From NCBI RefSeq assembly GCF_947493125.1, contig NZ_CANLQB010000012.1:1-64000 (forward strand): a stretch of DNA of 64,000 bases, written 5' to 3'. Origin of the DNA: an uncultured Roseobacter sp. (GTDB lineage: Bacteria > Pseudomonadota > Alphaproteobacteria > Rhodobacterales > Rhodobacteraceae). Numbering within the stretch: position 1 is the first letter of the stretch; each line of letters opens with the position of its first letter. Below the pieces are notes generated by a model. That model was not told the origin of the DNA. It did not search any database and saw only the letters and a list, made by a program, of their open reading frames with translations. Shown piece after piece: positions 45,807 through 55,254 of the stretch. The position numbers and the translations under genes are program-made.

Positions 45807-46844
45807 ATGCGCGCTGCCATTGTCCGAAATTTCAACGAAGATCTGTCACTCGAGACCGTGAATGATCCAGCATGTCCAGAGAGCGGTGTTGTACTTGAAG
45901 TTTTGGCATGTGGTGTCTGCCGTTCCGACTACCATGGTTGGACTGGTGATCATCCCTTCGTGGTAAATGGCTCAATTCTGGGTCACGAGTATTGTGGGAC
46001 GGTCGTGGAAGCCGGTGCGCAAGCGAAACACAGAGTTGGGGACCGTCTGATCGCTCCCTTCATTCTGGCCTGTGGTAGCTGCCCGGCGTGCCAAACCGGC
46101 GTGTCAAACACCTGCAAGAACCAGATCGTGCCAGGATTCAGTGCACCGGGTGCCTATGCTGAGTACGTGGCGGCGCCTTTCGATCATAACCTGGTCTATC
46201 TCCCAGAAACCATGTCGCCCGCTCTGGCTGCTGGACTTGGATGCCGCGTAACAACGGCTTGGCACGCTTTGACCGACCGGGCAAATCTTAAGACCGGCGA
46301 ATGGCTTGCGGTTCATGGCACAGGTGGGGTCGGTCTCGCGACCTTGCTGCTGGGAAAGATGCTGGGAGCGCGAGTGGTCGTCGTCGATATTGTCGAAGAA
46401 AAATTGGACCACGCGAAGACTTTGGGTGCAGATGCTGTCGTGAACGCAGCCAAATCAGATGTGGCCGAAGGGATAACCGAAATTACTGGCGGTGGCGCAC
46501 ATGTTTCCATCGAGGCCCTCGGCATTGAAACGACCACAAACGCATCTGTTGAGTGTTTGGCAACTCTTGGGAGACATGTGCAGATCGGTATGCCTGCAGG
46601 TCCGAGGGGGCTTATGCAGGTCAACATGAGAGCCATTTATGCGAAACAGCTCTCATTTTTTGGAACACGCGGGATGCCTTCATGGAAGTACCCCTCGTTG
46701 CTAGGGTTGATTGAGCGGGGCGAAGTCGACTTGAACCCCATGGTTGCAAGGGAGATACCGTTGTCCGGCGCTAGCGCCGAACTTAGGGCGATGAGTGGTC
46801 CGACGCCCCCTGGAACGGCGGTGATCACGGATATGATCAACTAA
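45807..46844 (+). CDS. Zinc-dependent alcohol dehydrogenase family protein
   Basis: The 345-residue product starts MRAAIVRNFNEDLSL; the 22 upstream in-frame codons are unlike the family. Catalytic zinc residues are Cys in CGVCRSDYHGW and His-Glu in LGHEYCG. The structural zinc site is CGSCPACQTGVSNTC. The NAD(P)-binding GTGGVGLATLLLGKM lies mid-protein. It is a medium-chain dehydrogenase of unknown substrate. It is next to a dead aromatic hydroxylase on the other strand. Confidence 0.9.
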   Translation: MRAAIVRNFNEDLSLETVNDPACPESGVVLEVLACGVCRSDYHGWTGDHPFVVNGSILGHEYCGTVVEAGAQAKHRVGDRLIAPFILACGSCPACQTGVSNTCKNQIVPGFSAPGAYAEYVAAPFDHNLVYLPETMSPALAAGLGCRVTTAWHALTDRANLKTGEWLAVHGTGGVGLATLLLGKMLGARVVVVDIVEEKLDHAKTLGADAVVNAAKSDVAEGITEITGGGAHVSIEALGIETTTNASVECLATLGRHVQIGMPAGPRGLMQVNMRAIYAKQLSFFGTRGMPSWKYPSLLGLIERGEVDLNPMVAREIPLSGASAELRAMSGPTPPGTAVITDMIN

Positions 46845-47168
46845 AGAAATTCGCCTGGTTGCGCAGAATTTGCCCTAAGTTTTTGGCTGTGCCCTTGGTC
46901 CGCTGGCTGCAAAGGACCGACGAGCCCCCTGCCCGAGTTCCGCCTTGAGCCAATTGCTAAGATCAAGCCGAGCAACGGATAACCTGCCAAGAGGAAACAG
47001 CGATCCTGATAGGAGTTGGAAAGGCGGCTTCATCAATTTTCCTCTGGGCCTAGAACGTCGAGTCATAAATCAGAATATTATGCGAGTAGTCTGATCTGTC
47101 AGGCATCATGTCGGCTCCAAGCCGTAGGGTCCTAAGCTTGTCGTGACCTTACGGAGACGTCGGCCCGG
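46845..47168. other. Intergenic between alcohol dehydrogenase and hydroxylase remnant
   Basis: Nothing coding was recognised. The two flanking genes converge here. No clear terminator with a T tract was found. Confidence 0.3.
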
Positions 47169-49057
47169 TCATTTGCAGTCAATTCTGGCAAAGCGCAGAA
47201 CCCCTCTAAAGAAACCTCCCAGGGTGTCTGCGGCATCGAGAGGGCAAACCTGCGAGATGTATTGATCCGGTCGGATTACAACCGCCGCTCCTTGCGCACG
47301 GTTGACGCCGCGCAGATCAAAGATATTCGGGGCTTCAACGCAAGGGCAGAAGACCTTCTCATAGTCGGTCAACTTCAGCTTGCCCTTTATCGGCAGCAAA
47401 AGGCGCGGTAAGTTCTGTAGCTCAATCTCGCGGTGAGGCACTTGAAACACTGCCAGTGTCTCGATGACACTGTCGATGTCTGCCCCATCCGGCGTGACCT
47501 GGTCCAGAATGCTTGAAGGAGCCGTCAGTGCCGCACAAAGCTCGGCCACCGGCCCACCCGGCGCCCCGGTATCGCGCGCTGTTCCGAAGGCAACGATACG
47601 CCACCGACCGTCGGCCTTGACCGTATGACCAAGTTGCATGGGCCGCGCATCGGCAAGGCGAATGACAGGTGCAGAATGGAAGCGCGTGCCGACAACGAAC
47701 CCCTTTGCAAGATCCTGATGTTGTGTCGTTCCAGTGATCATCGACGGCGCATATCGCGTTTCGACGCCAGCCGTGTAGCGCGCGTGTGTCTTGAAGTATT
47801 GCTGGAACAGCTCCACCTCCTCGGCGTCCTTCGGCCTGGCATTGAAAAGCCGCGCCATGTCTCGGTCGAAGTTGATCAGCTCCTGCGCTTTTGCGTGGCG
47901 TTCTTCCGACTATGTGTCCAGTAGCTCCGGTAGAGCTTGCTGCCTTAGAACAGCACCCAATTTCCAGCCGAGATTGAAGGCATCGGCCATCGAGACGTTC
48001 ATGCCCTGCCCCGCCTTTGGACTGTGGGTGTGGCACGCATCTGACGCGATGAATATCCGAGGCTGCTTCTTGCCGCGCTGGGCGTCTGAAACATCATCAA
48101 ATGCGTCACAGATCCGCTGGCCGATGTCATAGGCGGACCACCAGGCAACCTCGGCCACCTCGAACCTGTAAGGTGACAGAATCTGCTGAGCCTTGCCGAT
48201 TAGCATGTCTGCGGTAACACCACGGTCTGCGACACGTTCACCGCCGCCCAGAGCATCTAGCTCAATGTAGAGGCGCACCATGTAGCCGCCTTCCCGCGGG
48301 ATGATCAGGAGGCTGCCTGCCTCCGCCGATTGAATGGCGCACTTCAGACGGATGTCGGGGAAATCCGTGGGCGGCAAAACATCCATAACCCCCAGAGCTG
48401 GCGTGCGGACGCCCCTCGCAACTTCTGCCCAAGGGCCTCGCGGACCGTGCTGCGCGCTCCATCGCAGCCCACCACATAGCGGGCACGGATGGTTTCTGTT
48501 GCACCATCCTGATCCAGACATTTGAACCTGGCTGTGATGGGAAACGCGGGATCCTGCGCACGAATAACGAACGTGAGCTCAGTGTTTTAGTCAGGCTCAA
48601 GTCGGTTTGGCGCGTTGCGCATGATCTCGAGATAGAATTCGTGCACCCTTGCCTGGCTGAGAATGACATGCGGCATCTCGGACAGATCATATTCGACATC
48701 GTTGATGCGCTCGGTGCGGGCGAGTGGTTCGCCCTCTTCGCCGGGGCGCCAGAACGTGACCTCGTTGACGAAGTAACCCTCCTTCATGACCTTCTCAGCA
48801 AAACCGAATGCTTGGAACATCTCCATCGACCGGCAGGCGATGCCATCGGCCTGCCCAACCTTCAACGGACCTGACTTGCGTTCCGCGATGCGCACGGAAA
48901 TCCCAGGGAAAACCGACAATTGCGCTGCCAGTGTCAGCCCTGCCGGGCCGCACCCAACGATGAGAACATCCACGTCGCTGGCCGTCTCTCCTGCCGTCGA
49001 ATTAGCTGGCAGGACGGTCGGATCGCCAGTACGAAAGCCGTTCAGGTGGAATTGCAT
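47169..49057 (-). pseudogene. FAD aromatic hydroxylase (phenol 2-monooxygenase type), three lesions
   Basis: The start MQFHLNGFRTGDP lies at 49057. A normal FAD fold begins with VDVLIVGCGPAGLTLAAQL, continues with RYVVGCDGARSTVREALG and FIASDACHTHSPKAGQGMNV, and ends in a thioredoxin-like domain (GVNRAQGAAVVIRPDQY). The gene is broken by TAA at 48587-48589 where LEPDYN is expected, by loss of one G in a G run at 48389-48393 that shifts the frame between QLWG and VMDVL, and by TAG at 47910-47912 where DTYSEER is expected. Both stops fit single changes in Tyr codons. An intact product would be about 630 residues, using NADPH and O2 on a phenol or hydroxybenzoate. Confidence 0.85.
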
Positions 49058-49257
49058 CAGACCCTCAGACGACAGATCACTTGTGCCCCCAAGTATTAAC
49101 GTGGATCGCCCGGGGTCAATGCGATGTGGTGTGGGGCGCTGGCGACTGGGCACTCTGTTCCATCTGCGTTCCTCTGAGGCGCGGAGCAGGCTTTAATCCG
49201 ACGTTAACCATGAAACGGCACCATCCTGATCGCATCTTGATAACTCGGGAGGGGTTT

Positions 49258-50202
49258 ATGACAAATTGGTTTGCGTCGGGACTTTCCAAACTGGGCAAGG
49301 GGCGTGGCCTCGGACAAAGCGCCACGCGACGACCGCGGTCCGTACGCTTCGCTGGCTTCTCTGAAGAGGCCCAGCTGGGCCTTGCGGACCTGGAGGCCCG
49401 GATACCGCCGCCCGATGCTGAGCTGAAGCCAGCGTTCTCGCGATCTTACAAGAAAACCGAACGTCTGTCAGACGAGGCCGCGGCAGGCGGCGGTCTGGTT
49501 CTCGACGCCGACGGCAACAAGGTGCCGCATTACTGGGGCCATAGGCAGCGCCTTCGGACCCGATTTTTGAAAGGCGGGCATAGCCCGATGGAAGAGTACG
49601 AGTTGCTGGAGTTGCTTCTCTTCAATGCCATCGAACGCATCGACGTCAAACCGCTGGCGAAACGCCTCCTTGCGACCTTCGGCGATCTCAACGGTGTGAT
49701 TGCTGCTTCCGAGCCACGCTTGCTGAAAGTCGAAGGTGCGACACACAAAGTCTACTACCAACTGCGCCTCGCGGAGGCTCTGGCACACCGCATGGCGCAG
49801 GGAAAGGTCCTCGAGCGAGAAGTGGTGACATCCTGGGATGACCTGATCACCTACTGCCGAACCGCGATGGCCCGGCGAGAGACCGAACAGTTTCGAATTC
49901 TGTTTCTGGACCGCAAGAACGTTCTGATCGCGGATGAAGAGCAGTCGAAGGGCACTGTGGACCATGTTCCGGTCTACCCGCGCGAAGTTGTCAAACGAGC
50001 CCTGGAGCTCAACGCAAGCGCGCTCATTCTGGTGCACAACCACCCTTCGGGCGATCCGTCGCCCAGCCGACAGGACATTGAAATGACGGAACAGATCACC
50101 TCTGCCTGTCTCTGCGTTGGCGTGACCATACATGATCATGTCATTATTGGCGCGGACAGTGAGTTCTCGTTCAAATCCGAAGGCTTGTTTGCATGCGTTT
50201 AG
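49258..50202 (+). CDS. radC: RadC-like JAMM-domain protein
   Basis: The 314-residue product starts at ATG 49258 behind GGGAGGGGTTT. It has a variable N-terminal part (residues 1-100), a helix-hairpin-helix region (LLKVEGATHKVYYQLRLAEA) and the MPN/JAMM domain with VHNHPSGDPSPSRQDIEMT and the Glu of DEEQSKGTVDHVPVYPREVV. RadC is common on plasmids and phages, and its role in DNA repair is doubtful. It overlaps the thermonuclease gene by 10 bases. Confidence 0.9.
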   Translation: MTNWFASGLSKLGKGRGLGQSATRRPRSVRFAGFSEEAQLGLADLEARIPPPDAELKPAFSRSYKKTERLSDEAAAGGGLVLDADGNKVPHYWGHRQRLRTRFLKGGHSPMEEYELLELLLFNAIERIDVKPLAKRLLATFGDLNGVIAASEPRLLKVEGATHKVYYQLRLAEALAHRMAQGKVLEREVVTSWDDLITYCRTAMARRETEQFRILFLDRKNVLIADEEQSKGTVDHVPVYPREVVKRALELNASALILVHNHPSGDPSPSRQDIEMTEQITSACLCVGVTIHDHVIIGADSEFSFKSEGLFACV

Positions 50203-50936
50203 GCTGCGAATGGCCAATCGCTTTTAATTGGGGGCTGGCTGGACCACTGCCCGGCAAGTTGGGAAGCGGAGCTCTCGCCTTACTCCTGTTTCTTTCTCCA
50301 GCGCTTGCGAATCTGCAATCCATTGCCATTGAAGGGGAAGTGCGGGTCTTCGATGGGGACACGCTGGAGATCGGTCCCGTTCTGATCCGCCTTCATGGCA
50401 TCGACGCGCCAGAGAAGGGGCAATCCTGCAACGCGCGGGGGAACGGCACTTGGCGTTGCGGTGCCACCGCAATGGATCGTCTGTCCGACCTTATCGAGGG
50501 CGCGGAGATCGCATGCGAGGCGTTGGACCGCGATCCGTATGGAAGGATCATCGCACGATGCAAAGCGGATGGTGTGGATCTCGCCGCCACACTGATGCGC
50601 GAAGGTCTTGCCTGGGCCTTCGTTGAATATAGCCAAGACTATGTCGGTCTAGAGGACACTGCTTGGTCTCATGCATTTGGCGTATGGCAGGCCGAAACAC
50701 AAACGCCTTGGGCCTACCGGGACGACAAGTGGAATAGAGCTCTTGCCGAAGCGCCAGACGGCAAATGCCCAATCAAAGGCAATATTGGATCGGGCAAAGA
50801 TAGGCTGAAAATCTATCACACCCCCTGGTCTCCCAACTATGGCAACACCAAGATCGATGTCGGAAAGGGAGAGCGCTGGTTTTGTGATGAAGCCGAGGCG
50901 ATGGCAGCAGGCTGGCGTGCGGTGGATGAGCGATAG
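50193..50936 (+). CDS. Exported thermonuclease-family nuclease (SNase fold)
   Basis: The 247-residue product has a signal-like segment LGSGALALLLFLSPALANLQ. The SNase domain carries VRVFDGDTLEIGPVLIRLHG (Asp), IDAPEKGQSC and YGRIIARCKADGVDL with VDLAATLMREGLAW. A C-terminal Cys/Gly-rich extension (APDGKCPIKGNIGSG, GERWFCDEAEAMAAGW) resembles the excalibur-like ends of such proteins. It likely cuts nucleic acids in the envelope or outside. Translation is coupled to radC. Confidence 0.88.
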   Translation: MRLGCEWPIAFNWGLAGPLPGKLGSGALALLLFLSPALANLQSIAIEGEVRVFDGDTLEIGPVLIRLHGIDAPEKGQSCNARGNGTWRCGATAMDRLSDLIEGAEIACEALDRDPYGRIIARCKADGVDLAATLMREGLAWAFVEYSQDYVGLEDTAWSHAFGVWQAETQTPWAYRDDKWNRALAEAPDGKCPIKGNIGSGKDRLKIYHTPWSPNYGNTKIDVGKGERWFCDEAEAMAAGWRAVDER

Positions 50937-51035
50937 TGCTGACCACTTCCCGGCGTCAAACAGATGTGTGTTGCTTCAGGTCTGTCCTGCCATGCCACTC
51001 TTGACGGGAGCACGCAAACTTGAGGGCAGTCCGCT

Positions 51036-52013
51036 CTATGCCAAGGCGAGAATTGGACCGTCGAGAAGCCTCATAAGGTCCCCAAAGTATCCACCTGACC
51101 TCGCAGGCTGAGTCGGATCGGAGGTAATTGCGACTGCCAGGCCTCGTTCTGGGTGCGCAGCGATAATCTGTCCCCCGTAGCCTCGGCCCAAGATGTAGCC
51201 GGAAGGCGACAGAAACCAACCGTAACCATAGGACAGGCCAGACCAAGGTGAGCGGGCCCACGGTTCGGTAGAAGCTTTGATCCAGTCACGTGAGACCACC
51301 TGTCTGCCATCAAACCGACCTTCATCGCGCATAAGTACCGCAAGCTTCAACATAGCGGTCGGATGCAGTGCCATCTCATTGCCGCCGAGGTAGTACCCTT
51401 GGGGATCGCGCGTCCATGGCGGGATTTCTATCCCAAGCGGTCCACCGAGATGAGTGCGTGCAAGCTCAAGCAGGCTTAGGCCCGTTGCTTCGGTTAGCAC
51501 GGCGCCCAGAATGTGTGTAGAACCAGTAGAATAGAGCATTCGGCCACCCGGCACATCGACCATTGGACGTGAAAGTGCGTATGCAAGCCAATTCGATGAG
51601 CTCACCCACTCTCCGTAGTTTGGTCCCGATGTACGACCTAGGCCTGCGCGGAGCGTAACGAGATCCTCGAGGGTGATGTCAGCTGCGCCTGGCGCTGCAC
51701 TTGGGGGCAGTATGCCGGGAGCAGCGTCACCCAGAGTGACCTCGACAGACGCGAAGGTGCCGCGATCCAGTTCCGCCCCCAACAGCAAGGCGACAATGCT
51801 TTTGGAACACGACTTTATGTTTGCCAACCGCTCCAATCCCGGCCCTCGAGGAGCTTCGGCGAAGACCAGTTCGTCGTGATGCTGGACTTGAAGCGAGTAG
51901 AGCTGTGGGAGGCTGTCGATAGCCTTTTGGAGTTCAGCTTCCTGGGCGTGTACAACGCGTGGTATTGCTGCGGCAGCGACGGCGGACATGAACATTCTTC
52001 GGCGAGAGATCAT
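51036..52013 (-). CDS. Serine hydrolase, beta-lactamase class C fold
   Basis: The product is 325 residues from ATG 52013. The N-terminus MISRRRMFMSAVAAAAIPRV is a Tat-like signal (RRRMF). The SxxK motif is IKSCSKSIVA (Ser68, Lys71). A Tyr motif lies in MLYSTGSTHIL, and the C-terminal strand is YGGQIIAAHPERGLAVAI. Members include esterases, D-aminopeptidases and PBP-like hydrolases; the substrate is not evident. It stands alone, convergent with the nuclease gene. Confidence 0.85.
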   Translation of the reverse strand: MISRRRMFMSAVAAAAIPRVVHAQEAELQKAIDSLPQLYSLQVQHHDELVFAEAPRGPGLERLANIKSCSKSIVALLLGAELDRGTFASVEVTLGDAAPGILPPSAAPGAADITLEDLVTLRAGLGRTSGPNYGEWVSSSNWLAYALSRPMVDVPGGRMLYSTGSTHILGAVLTEATGLSLLELARTHLGGPLGIEIPPWTRDPQGYYLGGNEMALHPTAMLKLAVLMRDEGRFDGRQVVSRDWIKASTEPWARSPWSGLSYGYGWFLSPSGYILGRGYGGQIIAAHPERGLAVAITSDPTQPARSGGYFGDLMRLLDGPILALA

Positions 52014-52474
52014 CACATTACAATGTTCGAGTGCGCCATCGTGTCCACGCCTCCCCAATCACAATAGCGTGGGCCGTGAGAAACGGCTTCGATCCACGGT
52101 CCCGACGAACCCTGTCATCCAGGTTCAGACCCGCCGCGTGCATGGGACAAGATGCTGAAATGTGACTCGTCGCACTAGACGTTTGATGCAACAGCTCGAC
52201 ACTCGGGCATCAATTGCAAGCGTCCTCGGCGCGATACAGCCTTATAAAGATAGACATGGCTCAAATGCAGTGATCCGACCCACATTCATCCGATATTCCT
52301 TTTCTAGTTTTTGGAGTTGGTCGGGCGCGAAGGAGATAGCTCAAACCCTTTAAGATCCAGAAATCTGTTCGCGAAGAAATCCATCACACTTCTTCCAGCG
52401 TGATCCTAGCGCCCTGCCCTTCGAGGAGCGAACCAAGAAAGCTTTAGTTGACATCCACGAAAAGGAGCTTGCGC
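52014..52474. other. Intergenic, nothing recognised
   Basis: The region is upstream of the serine hydrolase and probably holds its promoter. No ORF with a ribosome site or known product was seen. Confidence 0.3.
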
Positions 52475-52648
52475 ATGGCTTATCTAAAACTGCCAAATCA
52501 TGCTCGAAGCCGCGGTCAAACCGCTACGAGGCAACCGGCCTTCGCCGAAGTAAAGTACGACGCAGAAGGCCACAGGAGCGATACACGGTGTATATGGACG
52601 CCGCGCAAAAAAGGCCGCACGCGTTCGGTGCGGCCGGTAAGTTCATAA
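52475..52648 (+). CDS. Doubtful 57-codon ORF
   Basis: The ATG has a good AAAAGGAG site at the right distance. The product is basic (MAYLKLPNHARSRGQTATRQ) without a motif. Its last third overlaps the terminator of the opposite-strand operon, which argues against it. Confidence 0.22.
   Translation: MAYLKLPNHARSRGQTATRQPAFAEVKYDAEGHRSDTRCIWTPRKKGRTRSVRPVSS
52607..52635 (-). terminator. Rho-independent terminator of the aldehyde dehydrogenase operon
   Basis: Read on the minus strand, GGCCGCAC and GTGCGGCC form a perfect 8-bp stem around a 7-base loop, followed directly by TTTTTT. It lies 25 bases after the stop of the flavin-fold gene and fits that operon. Confidence 0.85.
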
Positions 52649-52659
52649 TGTTCAGGGGC

Positions 52660-53139
52660 TCATAGATCTAGCTTTGCGTTCTCTCCGAGATCTGGTCCGG
52701 CTTCGGTGAAGTAAGCGCGCGTTAACTCGGCGGCCATGGCGATCTTATTCTTGTCGTTGTCCCAATATTCCGCCTGCGCAGGCACAACCCGGATTACCGC
52801 CACATCCGCATGCTCCGCACCGCCCGTGAAAAACACATCGCAGTAGGGACCCCAGAGTTCACGGATCAACGCGCGGTCGCGACTGACGACCCCTCTACCG
52901 GACACTGATGCGAACAGCATTTTGTTGCTGTCGACAAAACTCAGCGCAATGTTGGCGTCCGCGTTCATCTCATATATTTTGGCGCTGTCGCTATCGGTCA
53001 CGAACTGGATCGTTTTCTCTCCCGTATCGATGAAGGGTGCCATCGGCCGGGAGCGCAAAAGACCGCCGTCTTCTGTCGTGACCATGCAGACTTGCATGTG
53101 TTCCAAAATTTCCCAGAAACGTTCGTGTTGATCTGACAT
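52660..53139 (-). CDS. Pyridoxamine-phosphate-oxidase-like flavin protein
   Basis: The 159-residue product has a split beta-barrel like general stress protein 26: VCMVTTEDGGLLRSRPMAPF, TIQFVTDSDSAKIYEM and NIALSFVDSNKMLFASVSG, with a C-terminal VIRVVPAQAEYWDNDKNKI. It likely binds FMN or a related cofactor and dimerises. It lies 39 bases behind the aldehyde dehydrogenase gene and before the terminator, so the two share a transcript. Confidence 0.87.
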   Translation of the reverse strand: MSDQHERFWEILEHMQVCMVTTEDGGLLRSRPMAPFIDTGEKTIQFVTDSDSAKIYEMNADANIALSFVDSNKMLFASVSGRGVVSRDRALIRELWGPYCDVFFTGGAEHADVAVIRVVPAQAEYWDNDKNKIAMAAELTRAYFTEAGPDLGENAKLDL

Positions 53140-53178
53140 ATGATGCCTTTCACGTGTTGGATGTTCAAATTTTGCGGC

Positions 53179-54555
53179 TCAAGGCAAATAGATTGCTTTT
53201 GCATTGGTGAATTCCTTCATGCCGAAGCCGCCGTGTTCGCGACCGAAACCGGAGTCCTTGACGCCGCCGAAGGGCATGTTGGGATCAGCTGCACCGAAAG
53301 AGTTGATACGCACCATGCCAGTATCGAAATGATCTCGTGCCAGGCGAATAGCTTTGTTCTGGTCGGAGGTGAACAGACCACCGCCCAAACCATACCGGCT
53401 GTCGTTCGCGATGCGCATCGCATCTTCGTCGTCCTTCGCCCGAATGATCGAGGCAACGGGTCCAAAGAGTTCGTCGTCATAGGCCGGAGAGCCAGGCTTG
53501 CAATTCGCCAGTACTGTCGCGGGATAGTATTGCCCTGTGCGCTCTGGTGGGTGGCCGCCGCAAAGCAGCTCAGCGCCATGCGCAAGGCTATCCTCGACTT
53601 GTTTGCAGATAGTATCGAACTGATCCTTGCTCGACAGGGGGCCGAGTTCGGTTTCCTCGTTCATCGGGTCGCCCAACTCAACGTCCTTCATCTGATCGAC
53701 GAAGGCCTCGACGAACGGGTCGTATACTGCATCTGTCACAATAAAACGCTTGGCAGAAACGCAGGTCTGTCCGTTGTTGTAAAGACGCCCCTGCAGGCAC
53801 GTTTTCACCGCCAAGTCGATGTCGGCATCTTGAAGGATGACGTAGGCATCGTTCGATCCCAACTCCAAGACAGATTTTTTGAGATTTTTTGTTGCCTGCT
53901 GACCGATGTGACTACCCGCACCGTCGCTTCCGGTCATCGTGACGCCCCGCACCAGATCGTGTTCGATGATCTTGTCTGACGTGTCATGATCGATGATGAT
54001 TACCTCGAACAATCCTTCAGGAAGTCCTGCAGCATCACAGACTTCCTTGAGTTTAAGGCCACTCCCAGTACAAATCTCCGCGTGTTTTAGTACAACCGCG
54101 TTGCCTGCCATCAGGTTGGCCGCGAGCACACGCACCGGCTGATAAATTGGGAAGTTCCATGGTTGGATGCTGTAAATGACGCCGATCGGGCAATGAGTAA
54201 CGATGCCCGTCTTATCGCCACCACTATGACTGCGTTCTTCGTCCGCCAAGACTGAAGGTCCGTGCTCCGCAGTATATTCAAAGATTTGCGCGCAGAGTTC
54301 GACCTCGGTTTTTCCGTCACGCAAGAGTTTTCCCATCTCTTGGGTCATCAGTTCGGCCAGATCGTCGCTGGACTCACGCAGAACCGTTGCGATTTTACGC
54401 AAGTGCTGACCCCTTTCCTCATACGTGATCGTCTTCCACTTCAGAAAGGCATTATGGGCGCGGTCTAGCTTCGCCAGTGCCATATCATAGCTCATCACGT
54501 CATAGGATGTGATAGTCTGTTCAGTCGCGGGGTTAATTGTGGTTATCTGCTGCAT
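53179..54555 (-). CDS. Succinate-semialdehyde dehydrogenase-like aldehyde dehydrogenase
   Basis: The 458-residue product starts MQQITTINPATEQTITSYD. Catalytic Glu231 lies in SVLELGSNDAYVIL and Cys265 in YNNGQTCVSAKRF. The NAD site includes IQPWNFPIYQPVRVLAANL. The N-terminal INPATEQ start and the NMPFGGVKDSGFGREHGGFG end are like NAD(P)-dependent SSADH of the GabD2/YneI kind. It would oxidise succinic or related semialdehyde. Substrate is inferred from family resemblance. Confidence 0.85.
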   Translation of the reverse strand: MQQITTINPATEQTITSYDVMSYDMALAKLDRAHNAFLKWKTITYEERGQHLRKIATVLRESSDDLAELMTQEMGKLLRDGKTEVELCAQIFEYTAEHGPSVLADEERSHSGGDKTGIVTHCPIGVIYSIQPWNFPIYQPVRVLAANLMAGNAVVLKHAEICTGSGLKLKEVCDAAGLPEGLFEVIIIDHDTSDKIIEHDLVRGVTMTGSDGAGSHIGQQATKNLKKSVLELGSNDAYVILQDADIDLAVKTCLQGRLYNNGQTCVSAKRFIVTDAVYDPFVEAFVDQMKDVELGDPMNEETELGPLSSKDQFDTICKQVEDSLAHGAELLCGGHPPERTGQYYPATVLANCKPGSPAYDDELFGPVASIIRAKDDEDAMRIANDSRYGLGGGLFTSDQNKAIRLARDHFDTGMVRINSFGAADPNMPFGGVKDSGFGREHGGFGMKEFTNAKAIYLP

Positions 54556-54811
54556 GTTGCACCTCGGGTTTGCTTCTAGTTCGATCGACAACGCGAGAGG
54601 CCATGCCGAGTTCCCTCAGGCACGTGCGACACATTCCCGCTTTGCACGGCTCGCTTCTAGTCGCTCGATGGAGGCCAAGGACGCACCGTTGTCCAGAAAG
54701 CGGTTTGGATGTGGTCAGCGGATTCCATCATGGCCAGCGGTCGAATTTACCGCGCAGACGTCCCGGACAAACGATTGTATCTGACGGGGCTCAAATCAGT
54801 TCAGTCAATCC

Positions 54812-55036
54812 ATGCTGTGCGGGTTTCGTCCGCACCGACGAAAGCTGCTGATCGTCGGAATGACGTCGCGCGCGCTGCTGGCGAGAAACAAACCGGACAA
54901 AGCGGACACCTGGACCGCCAGGCTGCTCGACGAAAAGCCCTGCCGGCTGGCGACGGTCGCCATTGCCAACAAATCCGCCCGGATCATCTGGGCACTCCGA
55001 ACGAAACGAGGGGAATACCGGCAGCCGGTCGTTTGA
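54812..55036 (+). pseudogene. IS110-family transposase C-terminal fragment
   Basis: The frame reads LLIVGMTSRALLARNKPDKA, then VAIANKSARIIWALRTKRGE and YRQPVV-stop. It matches the C-terminal pattern of the intact transposase at 55327 (VALANKNARIVWAVLSGRTE) but is a different copy. The N-terminal catalytic region is missing. Confidence 0.7.
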
Positions 55037-55254
55037 TCCTGCCCTGAGATGCAAGACGATTGATACGATGATGCGAAACGAAGTCACCCAAGAGTAAGGA
55101 CACTCCGACCAATGTCGCGGCCCCCGAGGTCGTTTAGCCGATAGGAACCTTGCTCGCGGAACTCATCAGGGCCAGTGGCAAATGCCGCACAAACAGGCCG
55201 GACACACGACTGTACTGACAGACCACCGCAATCACGAAAATCGCTTGCAATGCA

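Noticed and set aside
47422-48036. Alternative frame across the dead hydroxylase
   Set aside because: Its residues do not match the family, whereas the assigned frames do before and after each lesion.
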